Of a DNA stretch of 64,000 nucleotides, positions 33,673 to 40,922 are shown piece after piece (within the stretch, counting starts at the first letter, position 1; every line of letters starts with the position of its first letter). Under the pieces are notes generated by a model, which had not been told where the DNA came from, made no database searches, and worked only from the letters and a program-made list of their open reading frames with translations. The translations under genes and the position numbers were made by a program. Origin of the DNA: Myxococcales bacterium (GTDB taxonomy: Bacteria > Myxococcota_A > Polyangia > Polyangiales > Ga0077539); the NCBI GenBank assembly GCA_016793325.1, contig JAEUKI010000079.1, forward strand, positions 62,001 to 126,000, in the 5' to 3' direction.

Positions 33673-33774
33673 GCGGTGGTCGATGGATCGGCGGGATAGA
33701 CTCTCGATCAACAGCGACCCGCGCCGGACGTTCGACCGACGCGCGATCGACGCCCACGTACAAGAGGTAGACCG

Positions 33775-35193
33775 ATGTCGACGAAGCCAATGGCAACCTT
33801 CGCTCGCGAGCTCTCGATTGTGTGTGCGCTCGCGCTCGGCGCCTCGCGATGCGGCGACGTCATGCGCGCGCCGGACGGATCGAGCTCGACCGACGGCAGC
33901 GGACCAGGACCCGACGCTCAGAGCTTCGACGACGCCGCGACGATGAGCCGAGACGCGGGCGGGAATGCGCCCGACGCGATGGCCCCCGTGGACGTGACGA
34001 CACCGACGGTCGACGCGGGCGCGCCCCCGTCGTGCTCGGCGCCGCTGGCGGCTCGCGCGATCGTCACGGACCTGTCCGACGTGATGCCCGCTTCGTGCGC
34101 GTCGTTTCGGCCGCCGACCACGAGCTCCGTGCTCTGCATGCGTATCGCAGGCGCGCGAGACGGATCGGTGCGCTTCGCCTACGCGGATCAGCGCGGAATG
34201 GTGCGCGTGCTCACGATCGACGCGCTCGGTCGGCGAGGCGCGGGCGAGCTGAGGACGATGGGCGAAGACGTTCGCGCGGTGTACGCGCACGAAGGCGGCG
34301 ACGTGAGCGTGCTCGTGAAGCGCGGGATCGTGCTCGCGCTCGTGCGATTCGCCGCGGACGGGCGCGTGCTGTCCGATCCGGGCGTCATCGGAACCATGGG
34401 GATGAGCGCCGAAGGGACGCGCTGGGCCGACAACGCGCTTCGCGCCGCCGCGATCGAACAGAGCGGCGCGAACACGACGTACTACAGCTCGGTCTCTGGC
34501 AACTTCGGCGCGCGTGGCATTCACCAGGGGGACCAGCTTCGTCATGTCAGCCCCTCGGGGATGATCCAGGCTGGCGGTTGGGATTGGGGCTGCTCGCATT
34601 CGTTCGAGCTGCGACTGGCAACTGGTCCGATGGGACAAGCGGCGGTGTGCGTATCCGACGCGTATCCGTCGCCAGGGATCGTCTTGAACAACCGCACGGT
34701 GCTCGTGCCCGAGCCCGCTTGGAATCCCGGCGGCGGCGTTCGCCGAGTGATCGTTCCGTTGCTCGGCGGCGTGGTGCCGGACGGCAACGGATTCTTCCTG
34801 TCCTTCGCGAGCGCAGACGGACGCGCGGCCCGGGACGTCGCGATCCTCCGATTCGAAGGGACCACGGCGGCGACGCGCCGGTGGTTCACGACGGGCGCCG
34901 CGAACAACCTCGCGTTTCAACCGGACCTCATGCGCCTCGGCACAGGAATGCTCGCCTATTGGGAGTGGCTCGCGGGCAGCGAGGCGTCTGCAAATTTGCA
35001 AGAGCTCGACGCGACGGGCGCGCCCGTCGGTGCGCCGCTGCGCTTGCTCGCGACCGACGCGAGCCACGCCCTCGCGTTTCGCGGAGGAGAGGTGCCCGCG
35101 ATCTCGATTCCGGGCGGTGATGCGGCGTGGGTCGGCTACCGCTCCGGAACCTCTGGACCGCTGCGCCTCGTGCGCGTGCGCGCTTGCCGTTGA
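33775..35193 (+). CDS. Secreted lipoprotein, hypothetical
   Basis: 472 residues. AGAGG seven bases before the ATG at 33775 is a fair ribosome binding site. A signal peptide ends near GASRC, a near-lipobox. An Asp/Ser linker (DGSSSTDGSGPGPDAQSF) follows. The mature domain is beta-rich with repeated phrases (VRVLTIDALGRRGAGELRTM, VSVLVKRGIVLALVRFAADG) similar to secreted propellers, and includes GGWDWGCSHSFELRLATGPM. No enzyme motif. Probably on the cell surface. Confidence 0.7.
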   Translation: MSTKPMATFARELSIVCALALGASRCGDVMRAPDGSSSTDGSGPGPDAQSFDDAATMSRDAGGNAPDAMAPVDVTTPTVDAGAPPSCSAPLAARAIVTDLSDVMPASCASFRPPTTSSVLCMRIAGARDGSVRFAYADQRGMVRVLTIDALGRRGAGELRTMGEDVRAVYAHEGGDVSVLVKRGIVLALVRFAADGRVLSDPGVIGTMGMSAEGTRWADNALRAAAIEQSGANTTYYSSVSGNFGARGIHQGDQLRHVSPSGMIQAGGWDWGCSHSFELRLATGPMGQAAVCVSDAYPSPGIVLNNRTVLVPEPAWNPGGGVRRVIVPLLGGVVPDGNGFFLSFASADGRAARDVAILRFEGTTAATRRWFTTGAANNLAFQPDLMRLGTGMLAYWEWLAGSEASANLQELDATGAPVGAPLRLLATDASHALAFRGGEVPAISIPGGDAAWVGYRSGTSGPLRLVRVRACR

Positions 35194-35273
35194 TCGCTCG
35201 CGACGAACGCGCGCCCGTTGCGGTTCGAACGCCAAGGCGAAGAGCATCGCGAGAACGGGGCGAACCTCGCGCT

Positions 35274-35299
35274 GGGAGTGTCGGCTTCTCGACGCTCCC
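35274..35299 (+). terminator. Hairpin after the lipoprotein gene
   Basis: GGGAGTGTCG / CGACGCTCCC (10-bp stem, one G-T pair, 6-base loop), about 80 bases past the stop at 35193. No T-run. The rest of 35194-35501 holds no gene I can support. Confidence 0.4.
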
Positions 35300-35501
35300 C
35301 ACGATCATCGAGGGCTCGTCTGCGTCGTGTTTCGCCGATGAATCATCGCGCTGCGCGGAGCCTTCAGCGCGCCCACGCAATCGCCGCGCGTGGCGCACAT
35401 GCTGCGCGTGCGACGCGAGTTGGTTGTGAACGGTTGCGATCGCTTGTCTCGATCCTCGCGGGCTGCGACCTTGCTGCGATTGCATGCAAGGAGCAGCGCG
35501 G

Positions 35502-35864
35502 ATGAAGAGAGACCCTTCGCGAGCCTCGACGAGGTTCACGCCCAAGTATTCAACAGGCCTCGCGCTCGTCGTCGCGCTCGTCGCGCCCGCGTGCGGCGCG
35601 TCGGCGGCGCAGATTTCGGCGGTCACATCGCTCACGGGCACCGCGTCGGCCGGGCAGTCGGTCTACAGCAGCCAGTGTCAGTCGTGCCACGGGACCAACG
35701 GACGCAGCGGGAGCGCGGGGCGAAACATCGTGCAGGTCGCGCAGTCCAACACCAACGCGGCGGTGGGCGTGATCTTGCTCGGCGACGGCACGATGCCATC
35801 GTTCGACAACACGCTCACGGACCAGCAGATCGCCGACGTCATCGCCTATGTGAAGACGCTTTAA
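35502..35864 (+). CDS. Lipoprotein cytochrome c (small, class I)
   Basis: 120 residues. AAGGAG eight bases before the ATG at 35502 fixes this start. The signal peptide ends VAPAC (Cys31), a fair lipobox. CQSCH (59-63) is the haem-binding CxxCH, and M98 in GDGTMPSF is the likely axial ligand, as in small c-type cytochromes. It ends in LTDQQIADVIAYVKTL, the usual C-terminal helix. It would be anchored to a membrane on the periplasmic side and carry electrons; the partner is not in the window. Confidence 0.88.
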   Translation: MKRDPSRASTRFTPKYSTGLALVVALVAPACGASAAQISAVTSLTGTASAGQSVYSSQCQSCHGTNGRSGSAGRNIVQVAQSNTNAAVGVILLGDGTMPSFDNTLTDQQIADVIAYVKTL

Positions 35865-35880
35865 GCTCCGCACAGACCGC

Positions 35881-35903
35881 CGGTCGCTCGAGCGCCGACC
35901 GGA
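35881..35903. terminator. Hairpin after cytochrome c, overlapping the left arm of the palindrome
   Basis: CGGTCG and CGACCG pair across CTCGAGCGC and are followed by GAAAAT. It lies just past the cytochrome stop and could end transcription. It shares sequence with the 157-bp palindrome. Confidence 0.45.
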
Positions 35904-36046
35904 AAATCGCCGGAGGGCCGCCAAGAGCCGCAAGCCAGGCGCGGCCAGTCCGAGGATACGTACTGGAAGTACGTTGACGAGGAGTGGTCGTGTCTGGCGC
36001 CGCGGATCTGCAGCGGACCGACGGGCGTATTTTCCGGTCGGCGCTC
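35890..36046. repeat. 157-bp imperfect palindrome (possible ncRNA or MITE)
   Basis: The ends are an 18-bp perfect inverted repeat, GAGCGCCGACCGGAAAAT (35890-35907) and its complement (36029-36046). Inside, the arms continue imperfectly: GCCAGGCGCGGCCAG faces CTGGCGCC, down to a central hairpin CGTACT-GGA-AGTACG. If transcribed it would fold into one long hairpin. It sits in the intergenic space after cytochrome c. No coding frame. Confidence 0.7.
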
Positions 36047-36103
36047 TAGTCTCCCTGTGCCGTCCTGCGGCGCTTCACGAGCGCGGGACGAGGGAGACGA
36101 TCC

Positions 36104-36763
36104 ATGACGACCATTCGATGCACGCGGTGTGGAAGTTCTTGCGACGATTCGACGGCGAGCTTCGCCGAATCCGGGCTCATCTGCGACCCCTGCGCGCGCG
36201 GAGAGACCGCCCGCGACGCCGCGCAGATGATGCAGTCTGCGCAAGCCGCGGAGCGCGCGGCGGGTTTCACGCCCGCGGGCGCGCCCCAGTATTCAACAGC
36301 CCCCGCCTCGGTCGGACCGCGCCATCACACGTCCGCGCACGAGGCGCTCCGAGCGCGCGGCGCCACGGTGCAGCAAAGCAACCTCTCGACGACGGTCAGC
36401 GTCGGGCCCGTGAGCAGCACGCGCGACGGACTGAAAGAGATCTGGACGCTGCCGAGCGCTCCGTCCGTGCAGGCGACGTTCGCGAGCGAGGGGTTCTTCA
36501 CGATGGTGAAGAAGCTGTTTTCTCGGGAGATTCAGACGGGTGACGAGGCCTTCGACCGCGCCGTGTTCATCCAAACGACGACGCCAGAGGCGACGCAGGC
36601 TTGGCTCGCGTCACCCGAGGTTCGCAGCGCGCTCGCGACGATCGTGAATTCTGGCGAGAGCTTCTCGATCGAAGGAAGCACCGTCACTGGGTCCGTCTAT
36701 TGGGACGTCGGCGCCGTTGGGTCACCCGAGGTCATCGCGCAGCTCGCTGCTTCGCTTCGTTGA
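36104..36763 (+). CDS. Zinc-ribbon protein, hypothetical
   Basis: 219 residues. It starts MTTIRCTRCGSSCDDSTASF and continues to CDPC, giving C-x2-C...C-x2-C, a treble-clef/ribbon zinc site. A helical Ala/Gln-rich linker and a compact domain follow (SVQATFASEGFFTMVKKLFS then DEAFDRAVFIQTTTPEATQA), with ATIVNSGESFSIEGSTVTGS near the end. Cytoplasmic. No family recognised. Confidence 0.65.
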   Translation: MTTIRCTRCGSSCDDSTASFAESGLICDPCARGETARDAAQMMQSAQAAERAAGFTPAGAPQYSTAPASVGPRHHTSAHEALRARGATVQQSNLSTTVSVGPVSSTRDGLKEIWTLPSAPSVQATFASEGFFTMVKKLFSREIQTGDEAFDRAVFIQTTTPEATQAWLASPEVRSALATIVNSGESFSIEGSTVTGSVYWDVGAVGSPEVIAQLAASLR

Positions 36764-36845
36764 ACGCGCCGCCAGTGGTGGCACAAGCGCCGCGTTCGCT
36801 CGGCCGCGCGCATCGCGGCCGCGAATCGCTGTATGGTCGAAGCCC

Positions 36846-37664
36846 ATGGTCGCGCTCCTGTGTGTCTCGATCATTGTCGGGCTGCTCGCGGCAGTGACCG
36901 TGAAGTGGGCGCGTCTCGAGTTCAGCCGCGGAGCGTCGCGTTGGCCGGGGTTCATCGAGCGTCGCGTCGAGCGCGTGCGCGTCGGCGAAGGCGCGTTTCG
37001 CGACCAGTCCGTAGAGAACGTTCACGAGCGCGTGGTTCCGCCCGGGATGCCCAAGCCGCTCGTCGCCTCGTCACTCGCGGCGTTGATCGCAGGGTCGCCG
37101 GTGTTCGTCGTGTCGGCGCTCATCTTCTCGATCATCGCGTGGCGAGTGTTCGCCGTGAGCGTTCACCTCGGGACAGCGGATCTCGTGCGCGGAGCCGCGA
37201 TGCTCGCCGGAGCGCTTCTGTGGCTCGTCGCGACGATCGCGTCCTGGCGCGGAGGGGCAGCGACGATTCAACGAAGGCCCGAGAGCGCCCGCGCTTCGTT
37301 GCGCGTGGCGTCGATCGCGCAGCTGCTGTCGTTGCTCGCGCTCGCGTCGGTCGTGCTCACGAAATCAAGAGAGCAATCGCTCTCGATCGTCGAGTGGTTC
37401 GGCGCGTTGTGGCCGTTGATTCCGCTGCTGCCGATCGTCGGATCGTCGCTCGTCGTGAGCCGCTTCGCCGACGAGATGCGCGGGCACGGCCAGCGAGTCG
37501 TCACGAGCAACAGCGGTGTTCGCGTCGAGTCGTCCGCGCGATCGAACGGCGATGCGCGAGCGGGCGCCGCGCAGGCCCATGCTGACGCAGCCCCCAGCGG
37601 CCCCACGGATCGACCCGCGCACCAAGCGCCGCGCGAGCCGCCGCAGAGCGGTTCGCGTCGCTGA
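36846..37664 (+). CDS. Multi-pass membrane protein, hypothetical
   Basis: 272 residues from the ATG at 36846 (MVALLCVSIIVGLLAAVTVK). About five hydrophobic segments: the N-terminus, then LVASSLAALIAGSPVFVVSA, LIFSIIAWRVFAVSV, GAAMLAGALLWLVATIASW and IAQLLSLLALASVVL. The tail is polar and Pro/Ala-rich. No motif or family recognised. Confidence 0.65.
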   Translation: MVALLCVSIIVGLLAAVTVKWARLEFSRGASRWPGFIERRVERVRVGEGAFRDQSVENVHERVVPPGMPKPLVASSLAALIAGSPVFVVSALIFSIIAWRVFAVSVHLGTADLVRGAAMLAGALLWLVATIASWRGGAATIQRRPESARASLRVASIAQLLSLLALASVVLTKSREQSLSIVEWFGALWPLIPLLPIVGSSLVVSRFADEMRGHGQRVVTSNSGVRVESSARSNGDARAGAAQAHADAAPSGPTDRPAHQAPREPPQSGSRR

Positions 37665-37674
37665 ACCAGGGTCC

Positions 37675-37690
37675 CAATTGAACGTCGTAG
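37675..37690. repeat. Remnant of element B (left end, 16 bp)
   Basis: CAATTGAACGTCGTAG is identical to the left core of element B copies 1 and 3. The rest of the element is absent. Confidence 0.45.
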
Positions 37691-37694
37691 AGAC

Positions 37695-37841
37695 GTGACG
37701 AGGGTCGCGGACGAGGCGGGCGAGGCGCCGATCGTGGGGCGCGTTCTCGAAGACGCGCTGCTCGTGCACACAACCCTCGGAGTCACGGTCGAGCGCGTGG
37801 GCTTCGCGATCTCCCTGCGACGCGCGCCTTTCGACCCATGA
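37695..37841 (+). CDS. Possible 48-residue ORF after an element B remnant
   Basis: The GTG at 37695 opens VTRVADEAGEAPIVGRVLED and then ALLVHTTLGVTVERVGFAIS, ending PFDP. G/C at third positions and alternating beta-like pattern make it look coding, yet it is short and has no RBS. It may be the tail of a gene truncated by element B. Its TGA overlaps an ATG (ATGA). Confidence 0.3.
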   Translation: MTRVADEAGEAPIVGRVLEDALLVHTTLGVTVERVGFAISLRRAPFDP

Positions 37842-37911
37842 ACCAGCGCCCGCCTCGCAGTATGGCGCGCGACGTCGCGATCGCGAGGGCCGTCGCCCAC
37901 GAGCATCTCGT

Positions 37912-38391
37912 GTGGACGGGCGCGATCGCGTGTGGCAATCCGTCTTCGTGGCGGTTCGTGATTGCGTCGGCGCGCTCGTCGCATGCGTTTGCGTGCTGTC
38001 TGCGTGCGAGGCGACGCACGCCGCCGCCGAGCGTCCGACGAGCGAAGGGATGGCGCGACGTTCGATCGCTGCCGACCCAGCGCCACGATCAACAGACGAA
38101 GGAACGCTCGACGCGACCATCGTGGCCAACACGCTGCGCGAACACATCCCGTACATTCAACGCTGTTACGAGCGAGAGCTGCTGCGACAGCCGCGACTGC
38201 GGGGACGGCTGGACGTCGCGTTCTATATTGGAACGAGCGGGCTGATCGAGCGGATCTCGACGCGGGGGTTCGAAGACGTCCCTTCGTTTACGGCGTGCGT
38301 CGTAGAGTTGTTCGTGGTGCTGCGGTTTCCATCGCCCACCGGGGGCGGCGTCGACTTCTCGTTCCCGTTCAACTTTGCGCCGTCGCGATGA
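37912..38391 (+). CDS. AgmX-type C-terminal-domain lipoprotein
   Basis: 159 residues from the GTG at 37912; a second GTG at 37930 is as good. A hydrophobic segment ends VLSAC, a lipobox. The C-terminal 90 residues match the AgmX/PglI-type domain of myxobacterial proteins: LREHIPYIQRCYERELLRQP, a fold with GRLDVAFYIGTSGLIERIST, and a closing VELFVVLRFPSPTGGG. The domain occurs in gliding-motility and export proteins and resembles TonB C-terminal folds. It faces the periplasm; partner unknown. Confidence 0.7.
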   Translation: MDGRDRVWQSVFVAVRDCVGALVACVCVLSACEATHAAAERPTSEGMARRSIAADPAPRSTDEGTLDATIVANTLREHIPYIQRCYERELLRQPRLRGRLDVAFYIGTSGLIERISTRGFEDVPSFTACVVELFVVLRFPSPTGGGVDFSFPFNFAPSR

Positions 38392-38482
38392 CAGCGAGAG
38401 GTTGAGCCGCTGACGACGCGCCATGGCGCGCGCGGCGTGCGCTCTGCGCGACACACGGAATCGAGCGCGCTACACTCCCCCT

Positions 38483-39598
38483 GTGAACAACGAGCTCCCT
38501 GGGGACGAGCCGAACCTCGACCCTTCCGCGACGCCGGCACCCGAGGCGCCGACGACCACCGCCCCTGTCGCTGAGGCCGAACGCGCGCCAATCGTCGCCG
38601 ATCCGTCGGCGTTTTCGCAGCCTCCCGTGACGACGTCCTCCGAGCTCGCCGCCGCGATCGAGCCTCCGGTCAGCGAGGACGAAGCGCGTTTTCGCGCGAT
38701 GTGCGAAGCCGTGCGTGCGCCCGCCGACCCCAAGAAGCCCCACACCCTGACGCTCGTGCTCCTCGCGATGCTCGGCTTCGGCTGGCTCGCGAACTCGAGC
38801 GACTCGATGTCGTACTCCATCGCGCTCCTCGTGGCGCTCGCGCTCAATCAGCTCGGCCACTCGTTCGCGATGCGAGGGTTCGGGTACTCCAATCGCTCGA
38901 TCATCTTCATCCCGTTCTACGGTTCGGTCTCGACAGGAACCAAAGAAGACGCGACCCCCACGCAGCGCGCGATCGTTCAGCTCATGGGCCCCCTTCCGGG
39001 CATCGTCCTCGGCACGGTCCTCTCGTTCACCGCAGCGCGCTTCGTCGCGCCCGGGCACTTCCTTCACCACTTGGTGCCCGTCCTCCTGATCATGAACTTG
39101 TTTCAGCTCTTGCCGTTTCCGTCGTTTACGGGCGGCGAGCTCCTGCGCTTGCTCGCCCTGCGCCGAAACCGCTGGCTCGACTTCGCCTTTCGCGGCGTCC
39201 TCGGCGCGCTCCTCGTCTACGCAGCCGCGCAATGGAAGCTCGTGATCCTCGCGGTGATCGCCGTCGTCTCGCTCGTGCGACTGCCCGCCGACTGGCGCAC
39301 GCGCGTCGCGGCCGACTCGATTCGCAAGCGCTTCGGTGCGATCTCTCCGCTGGCGAGTGAGCTCAGCGAGGAGGTCCTCCGCGCCGTGTACGACCACGCC
39401 GAGGTCCTCACAGCGAAGTTTCCCGAGCCGCAGCGATCGACGCAGCGGACGCTCGTCGCAAGGGAGCTCATTCGCCTCGCGTCCGAACAGTCGCCGTCGG
39501 GCGCCGTATCGGTCGCCCTGCTCGGCGCCACAGGAGCGCTCTTCGTCCTCGGCTCGATCGCGTATGTGCTCTTCAGCGCGTGGCTCCGCCCAGGCTGA
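38483..39598 (+). CDS. S2P/M50-like membrane protein with lost active site
   Basis: 371 residues from the GTG at 38483 (an ATG at 38423 is also in frame). A long Pro/Thr/Ala head is followed by membrane segments. Where site-2 proteases have HELGH, this protein has NQLGH (122-126), and where they have NxxPxPxLDGG it has LLPFPSFTGGEL (209-220). So the first zinc His, the catalytic Glu and the Asp ligand are all replaced. The fold seems kept (GYSNRSIIFIPFYGSVSTG, GPLPGIVLG). Probably a binding protein, not a protease. The other M50-like protein at 4228 keeps its HExxH. Confidence 0.65.
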   Translation: MNNELPGDEPNLDPSATPAPEAPTTTAPVAEAERAPIVADPSAFSQPPVTTSSELAAAIEPPVSEDEARFRAMCEAVRAPADPKKPHTLTLVLLAMLGFGWLANSSDSMSYSIALLVALALNQLGHSFAMRGFGYSNRSIIFIPFYGSVSTGTKEDATPTQRAIVQLMGPLPGIVLGTVLSFTAARFVAPGHFLHHLVPVLLIMNLFQLLPFPSFTGGELLRLLALRRNRWLDFAFRGVLGALLVYAAAQWKLVILAVIAVVSLVRLPADWRTRVAADSIRKRFGAISPLASELSEEVLRAVYDHAEVLTAKFPEPQRSTQRTLVARELIRLASEQSPSGAVSVALLGATGALFVLGSIAYVLFSAWLRPG

Positions 39599-39647
39599 AC
39601 CCTCCGACGTGCCTCGCGGCAGGCCTTCGAAGCGCGCCGCGTAGGGT

Positions 39648-39666
39648 GCAGCGCGCGCGGCGCTGC
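39648..39666. terminator. Hairpin between convergent genes
   Basis: GCAGCGC / GCGCTGC, 7-bp stem, 5-base GC loop, past the stop at 39598. No T-run. Confidence 0.25.
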
Positions 39667-39716
39667 GCGCACGAGCAATCTTCGCATCGCCTGCGAATTC
39701 ACTCGATGTTCACAGA

Positions 39717-39757
39717 TTGACGCAAGGCGTCTAACGCAAAATTAATCCGGATTAGTG
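39717..39757. repeat. Element A, copy 2 (41 bp)
   Basis: TTGACGCAAGGCGTCTAACG continues into CAAAATTAATCCGGATTAGTG. It lies 38 bases past the stop of the gene at 39795-40547. With copy 3 it shares further sequence on both sides, including the 3' end of that gene. Confidence 0.75.
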
Positions 39758-39794
39758 ACGCGTCCCTGCCTCGCGGTGGCGCGTCGCGAGCGCG

Positions 39795-40547
39795 TCAGCG
39801 TCGCCGTGGCTTGGCGCGACGAGCCTTCTTGCGCGCGGGCTTCGCGCTCGACTTGCTCACGAGCTTCGCGCGCAGGGTGGCGAGCGCCTTCTGCGCGCTG
39901 TCCACGTGATCGAGCATCGCGCTGCGCTCGGCTTCATCTGCGGCGGCGTACACCTGCGTCGCCCGCGTCACGAAGTCGCTCTCGGCGAACTCTCCCGTGA
40001 ATCGTTCGAGCTTCGCGCCGATGCGCCCCAACGTGAGCCGCGATTGGACCGGCTCTCCCTGCGCGCGAAGCAGCTCGCGGACGTACGCCTCGACTTGCTT
40101 CGACCTCAAGTTCGTCGCGAGCACGTGCTGCGCGGCTTTGCGAAGGAGCTTCTCGTCTTCGAGGCGCACCAATCGAGACTTGCGCCCGTAGTCGAGCGAA
40201 CGCCACGCGTCGCTGTTCAGTCGCTTGTCGTACACCGCGCTGAGCAGCGCGCGCTCGAGCGTCTCGGGTGAGATCCGTAGGCGCGGGCCGTCGCTGGCCA
40301 AGAGCAGCGCGATCCACAGCGGGTGCTCGTCGCGTCGCTCGAGCACGAGCGCCGTATCGCCGCCGAAGAGCTGCACGAACAGCCATCGTCCGTACTCGGC
40401 CACAGCGTCTTCGACGGTCTTGCGCACGGTCTCGCCGCGCGCGAGCGCCTCGTCGAGCACCTTGCGCTCGTTCGCGTCCAGCCCGTGCGCGTCGTCGCGG
40501 GCCGCGGTTTTGGCCAGCACATCGCGGTCGTCTTTGTCCCTCGCCAT
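39795..40547 (-). CDS. Hypothetical helical protein with basic tail
   Basis: 250 residues. It is strongly helical, with a probable coiled coil near the end (AADEAERSAMLDHVDSAQKA). The body holds GDTALVLERRDEHPLWIALL and LRKAAQHVLATNLRSKQVEA. The last 20 residues are Lys/Arg-rich (KKARRAKPRRR) and could bind nucleic acid (inference). A remnant of the same C-terminus is at 59152-59211. No family recognised. Confidence 0.65.
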   Translation of the reverse strand: MARDKDDRDVLAKTAARDDAHGLDANERKVLDEALARGETVRKTVEDAVAEYGRWLFVQLFGGDTALVLERRDEHPLWIALLLASDGPRLRISPETLERALLSAVYDKRLNSDAWRSLDYGRKSRLVRLEDEKLLRKAAQHVLATNLRSKQVEAYVRELLRAQGEPVQSRLTLGRIGAKLERFTGEFAESDFVTRATQVYAAADEAERSAMLDHVDSAQKALATLRAKLVSKSSAKPARKKARRAKPRRR

Positions 40548-40922
40548 GCGTTCGATGGTGCCAGCGACCGCCGGCAGAGCGCAACGTCGCGCGACCGTGC
40601 GCCGTGTGTCGCGGCCGAGGGAGAGGCGCTGCGCAGCAACGGCGCTGAGGCAGAGCCTCGGCGCATAGCTCGGGCTTGGAGTAGCGCCAGCGACGGCGCC
40701 GCCGAGACTGCTCGAAGCCCGGGGTCAGCGATCGAGCACACTGGATCGAAAATCGACTGGACTCTCTCAGGCGTCCGGCGACTTCGAGATGAGGTCGATC
40801 CAAAGCCCGCAGCGCCGTCGCTCGAAGCTCGTCGACGTTCCAGCGGTCGTGTCGTGGTGTGTCAGCGGTCCCAGGGCGTCGGCGCCTTCCCGACCGAGGC
40901 GCGGCCTCCGTATTCTCTGGAG
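40548..40922. other. Intergenic stretch between divergent genes
   Basis: 375 bases between the minus-strand gene at 40547 and the lipoprotein at 40923. No promoter, hairpin or gene could be supported. Confidence 0.4.
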
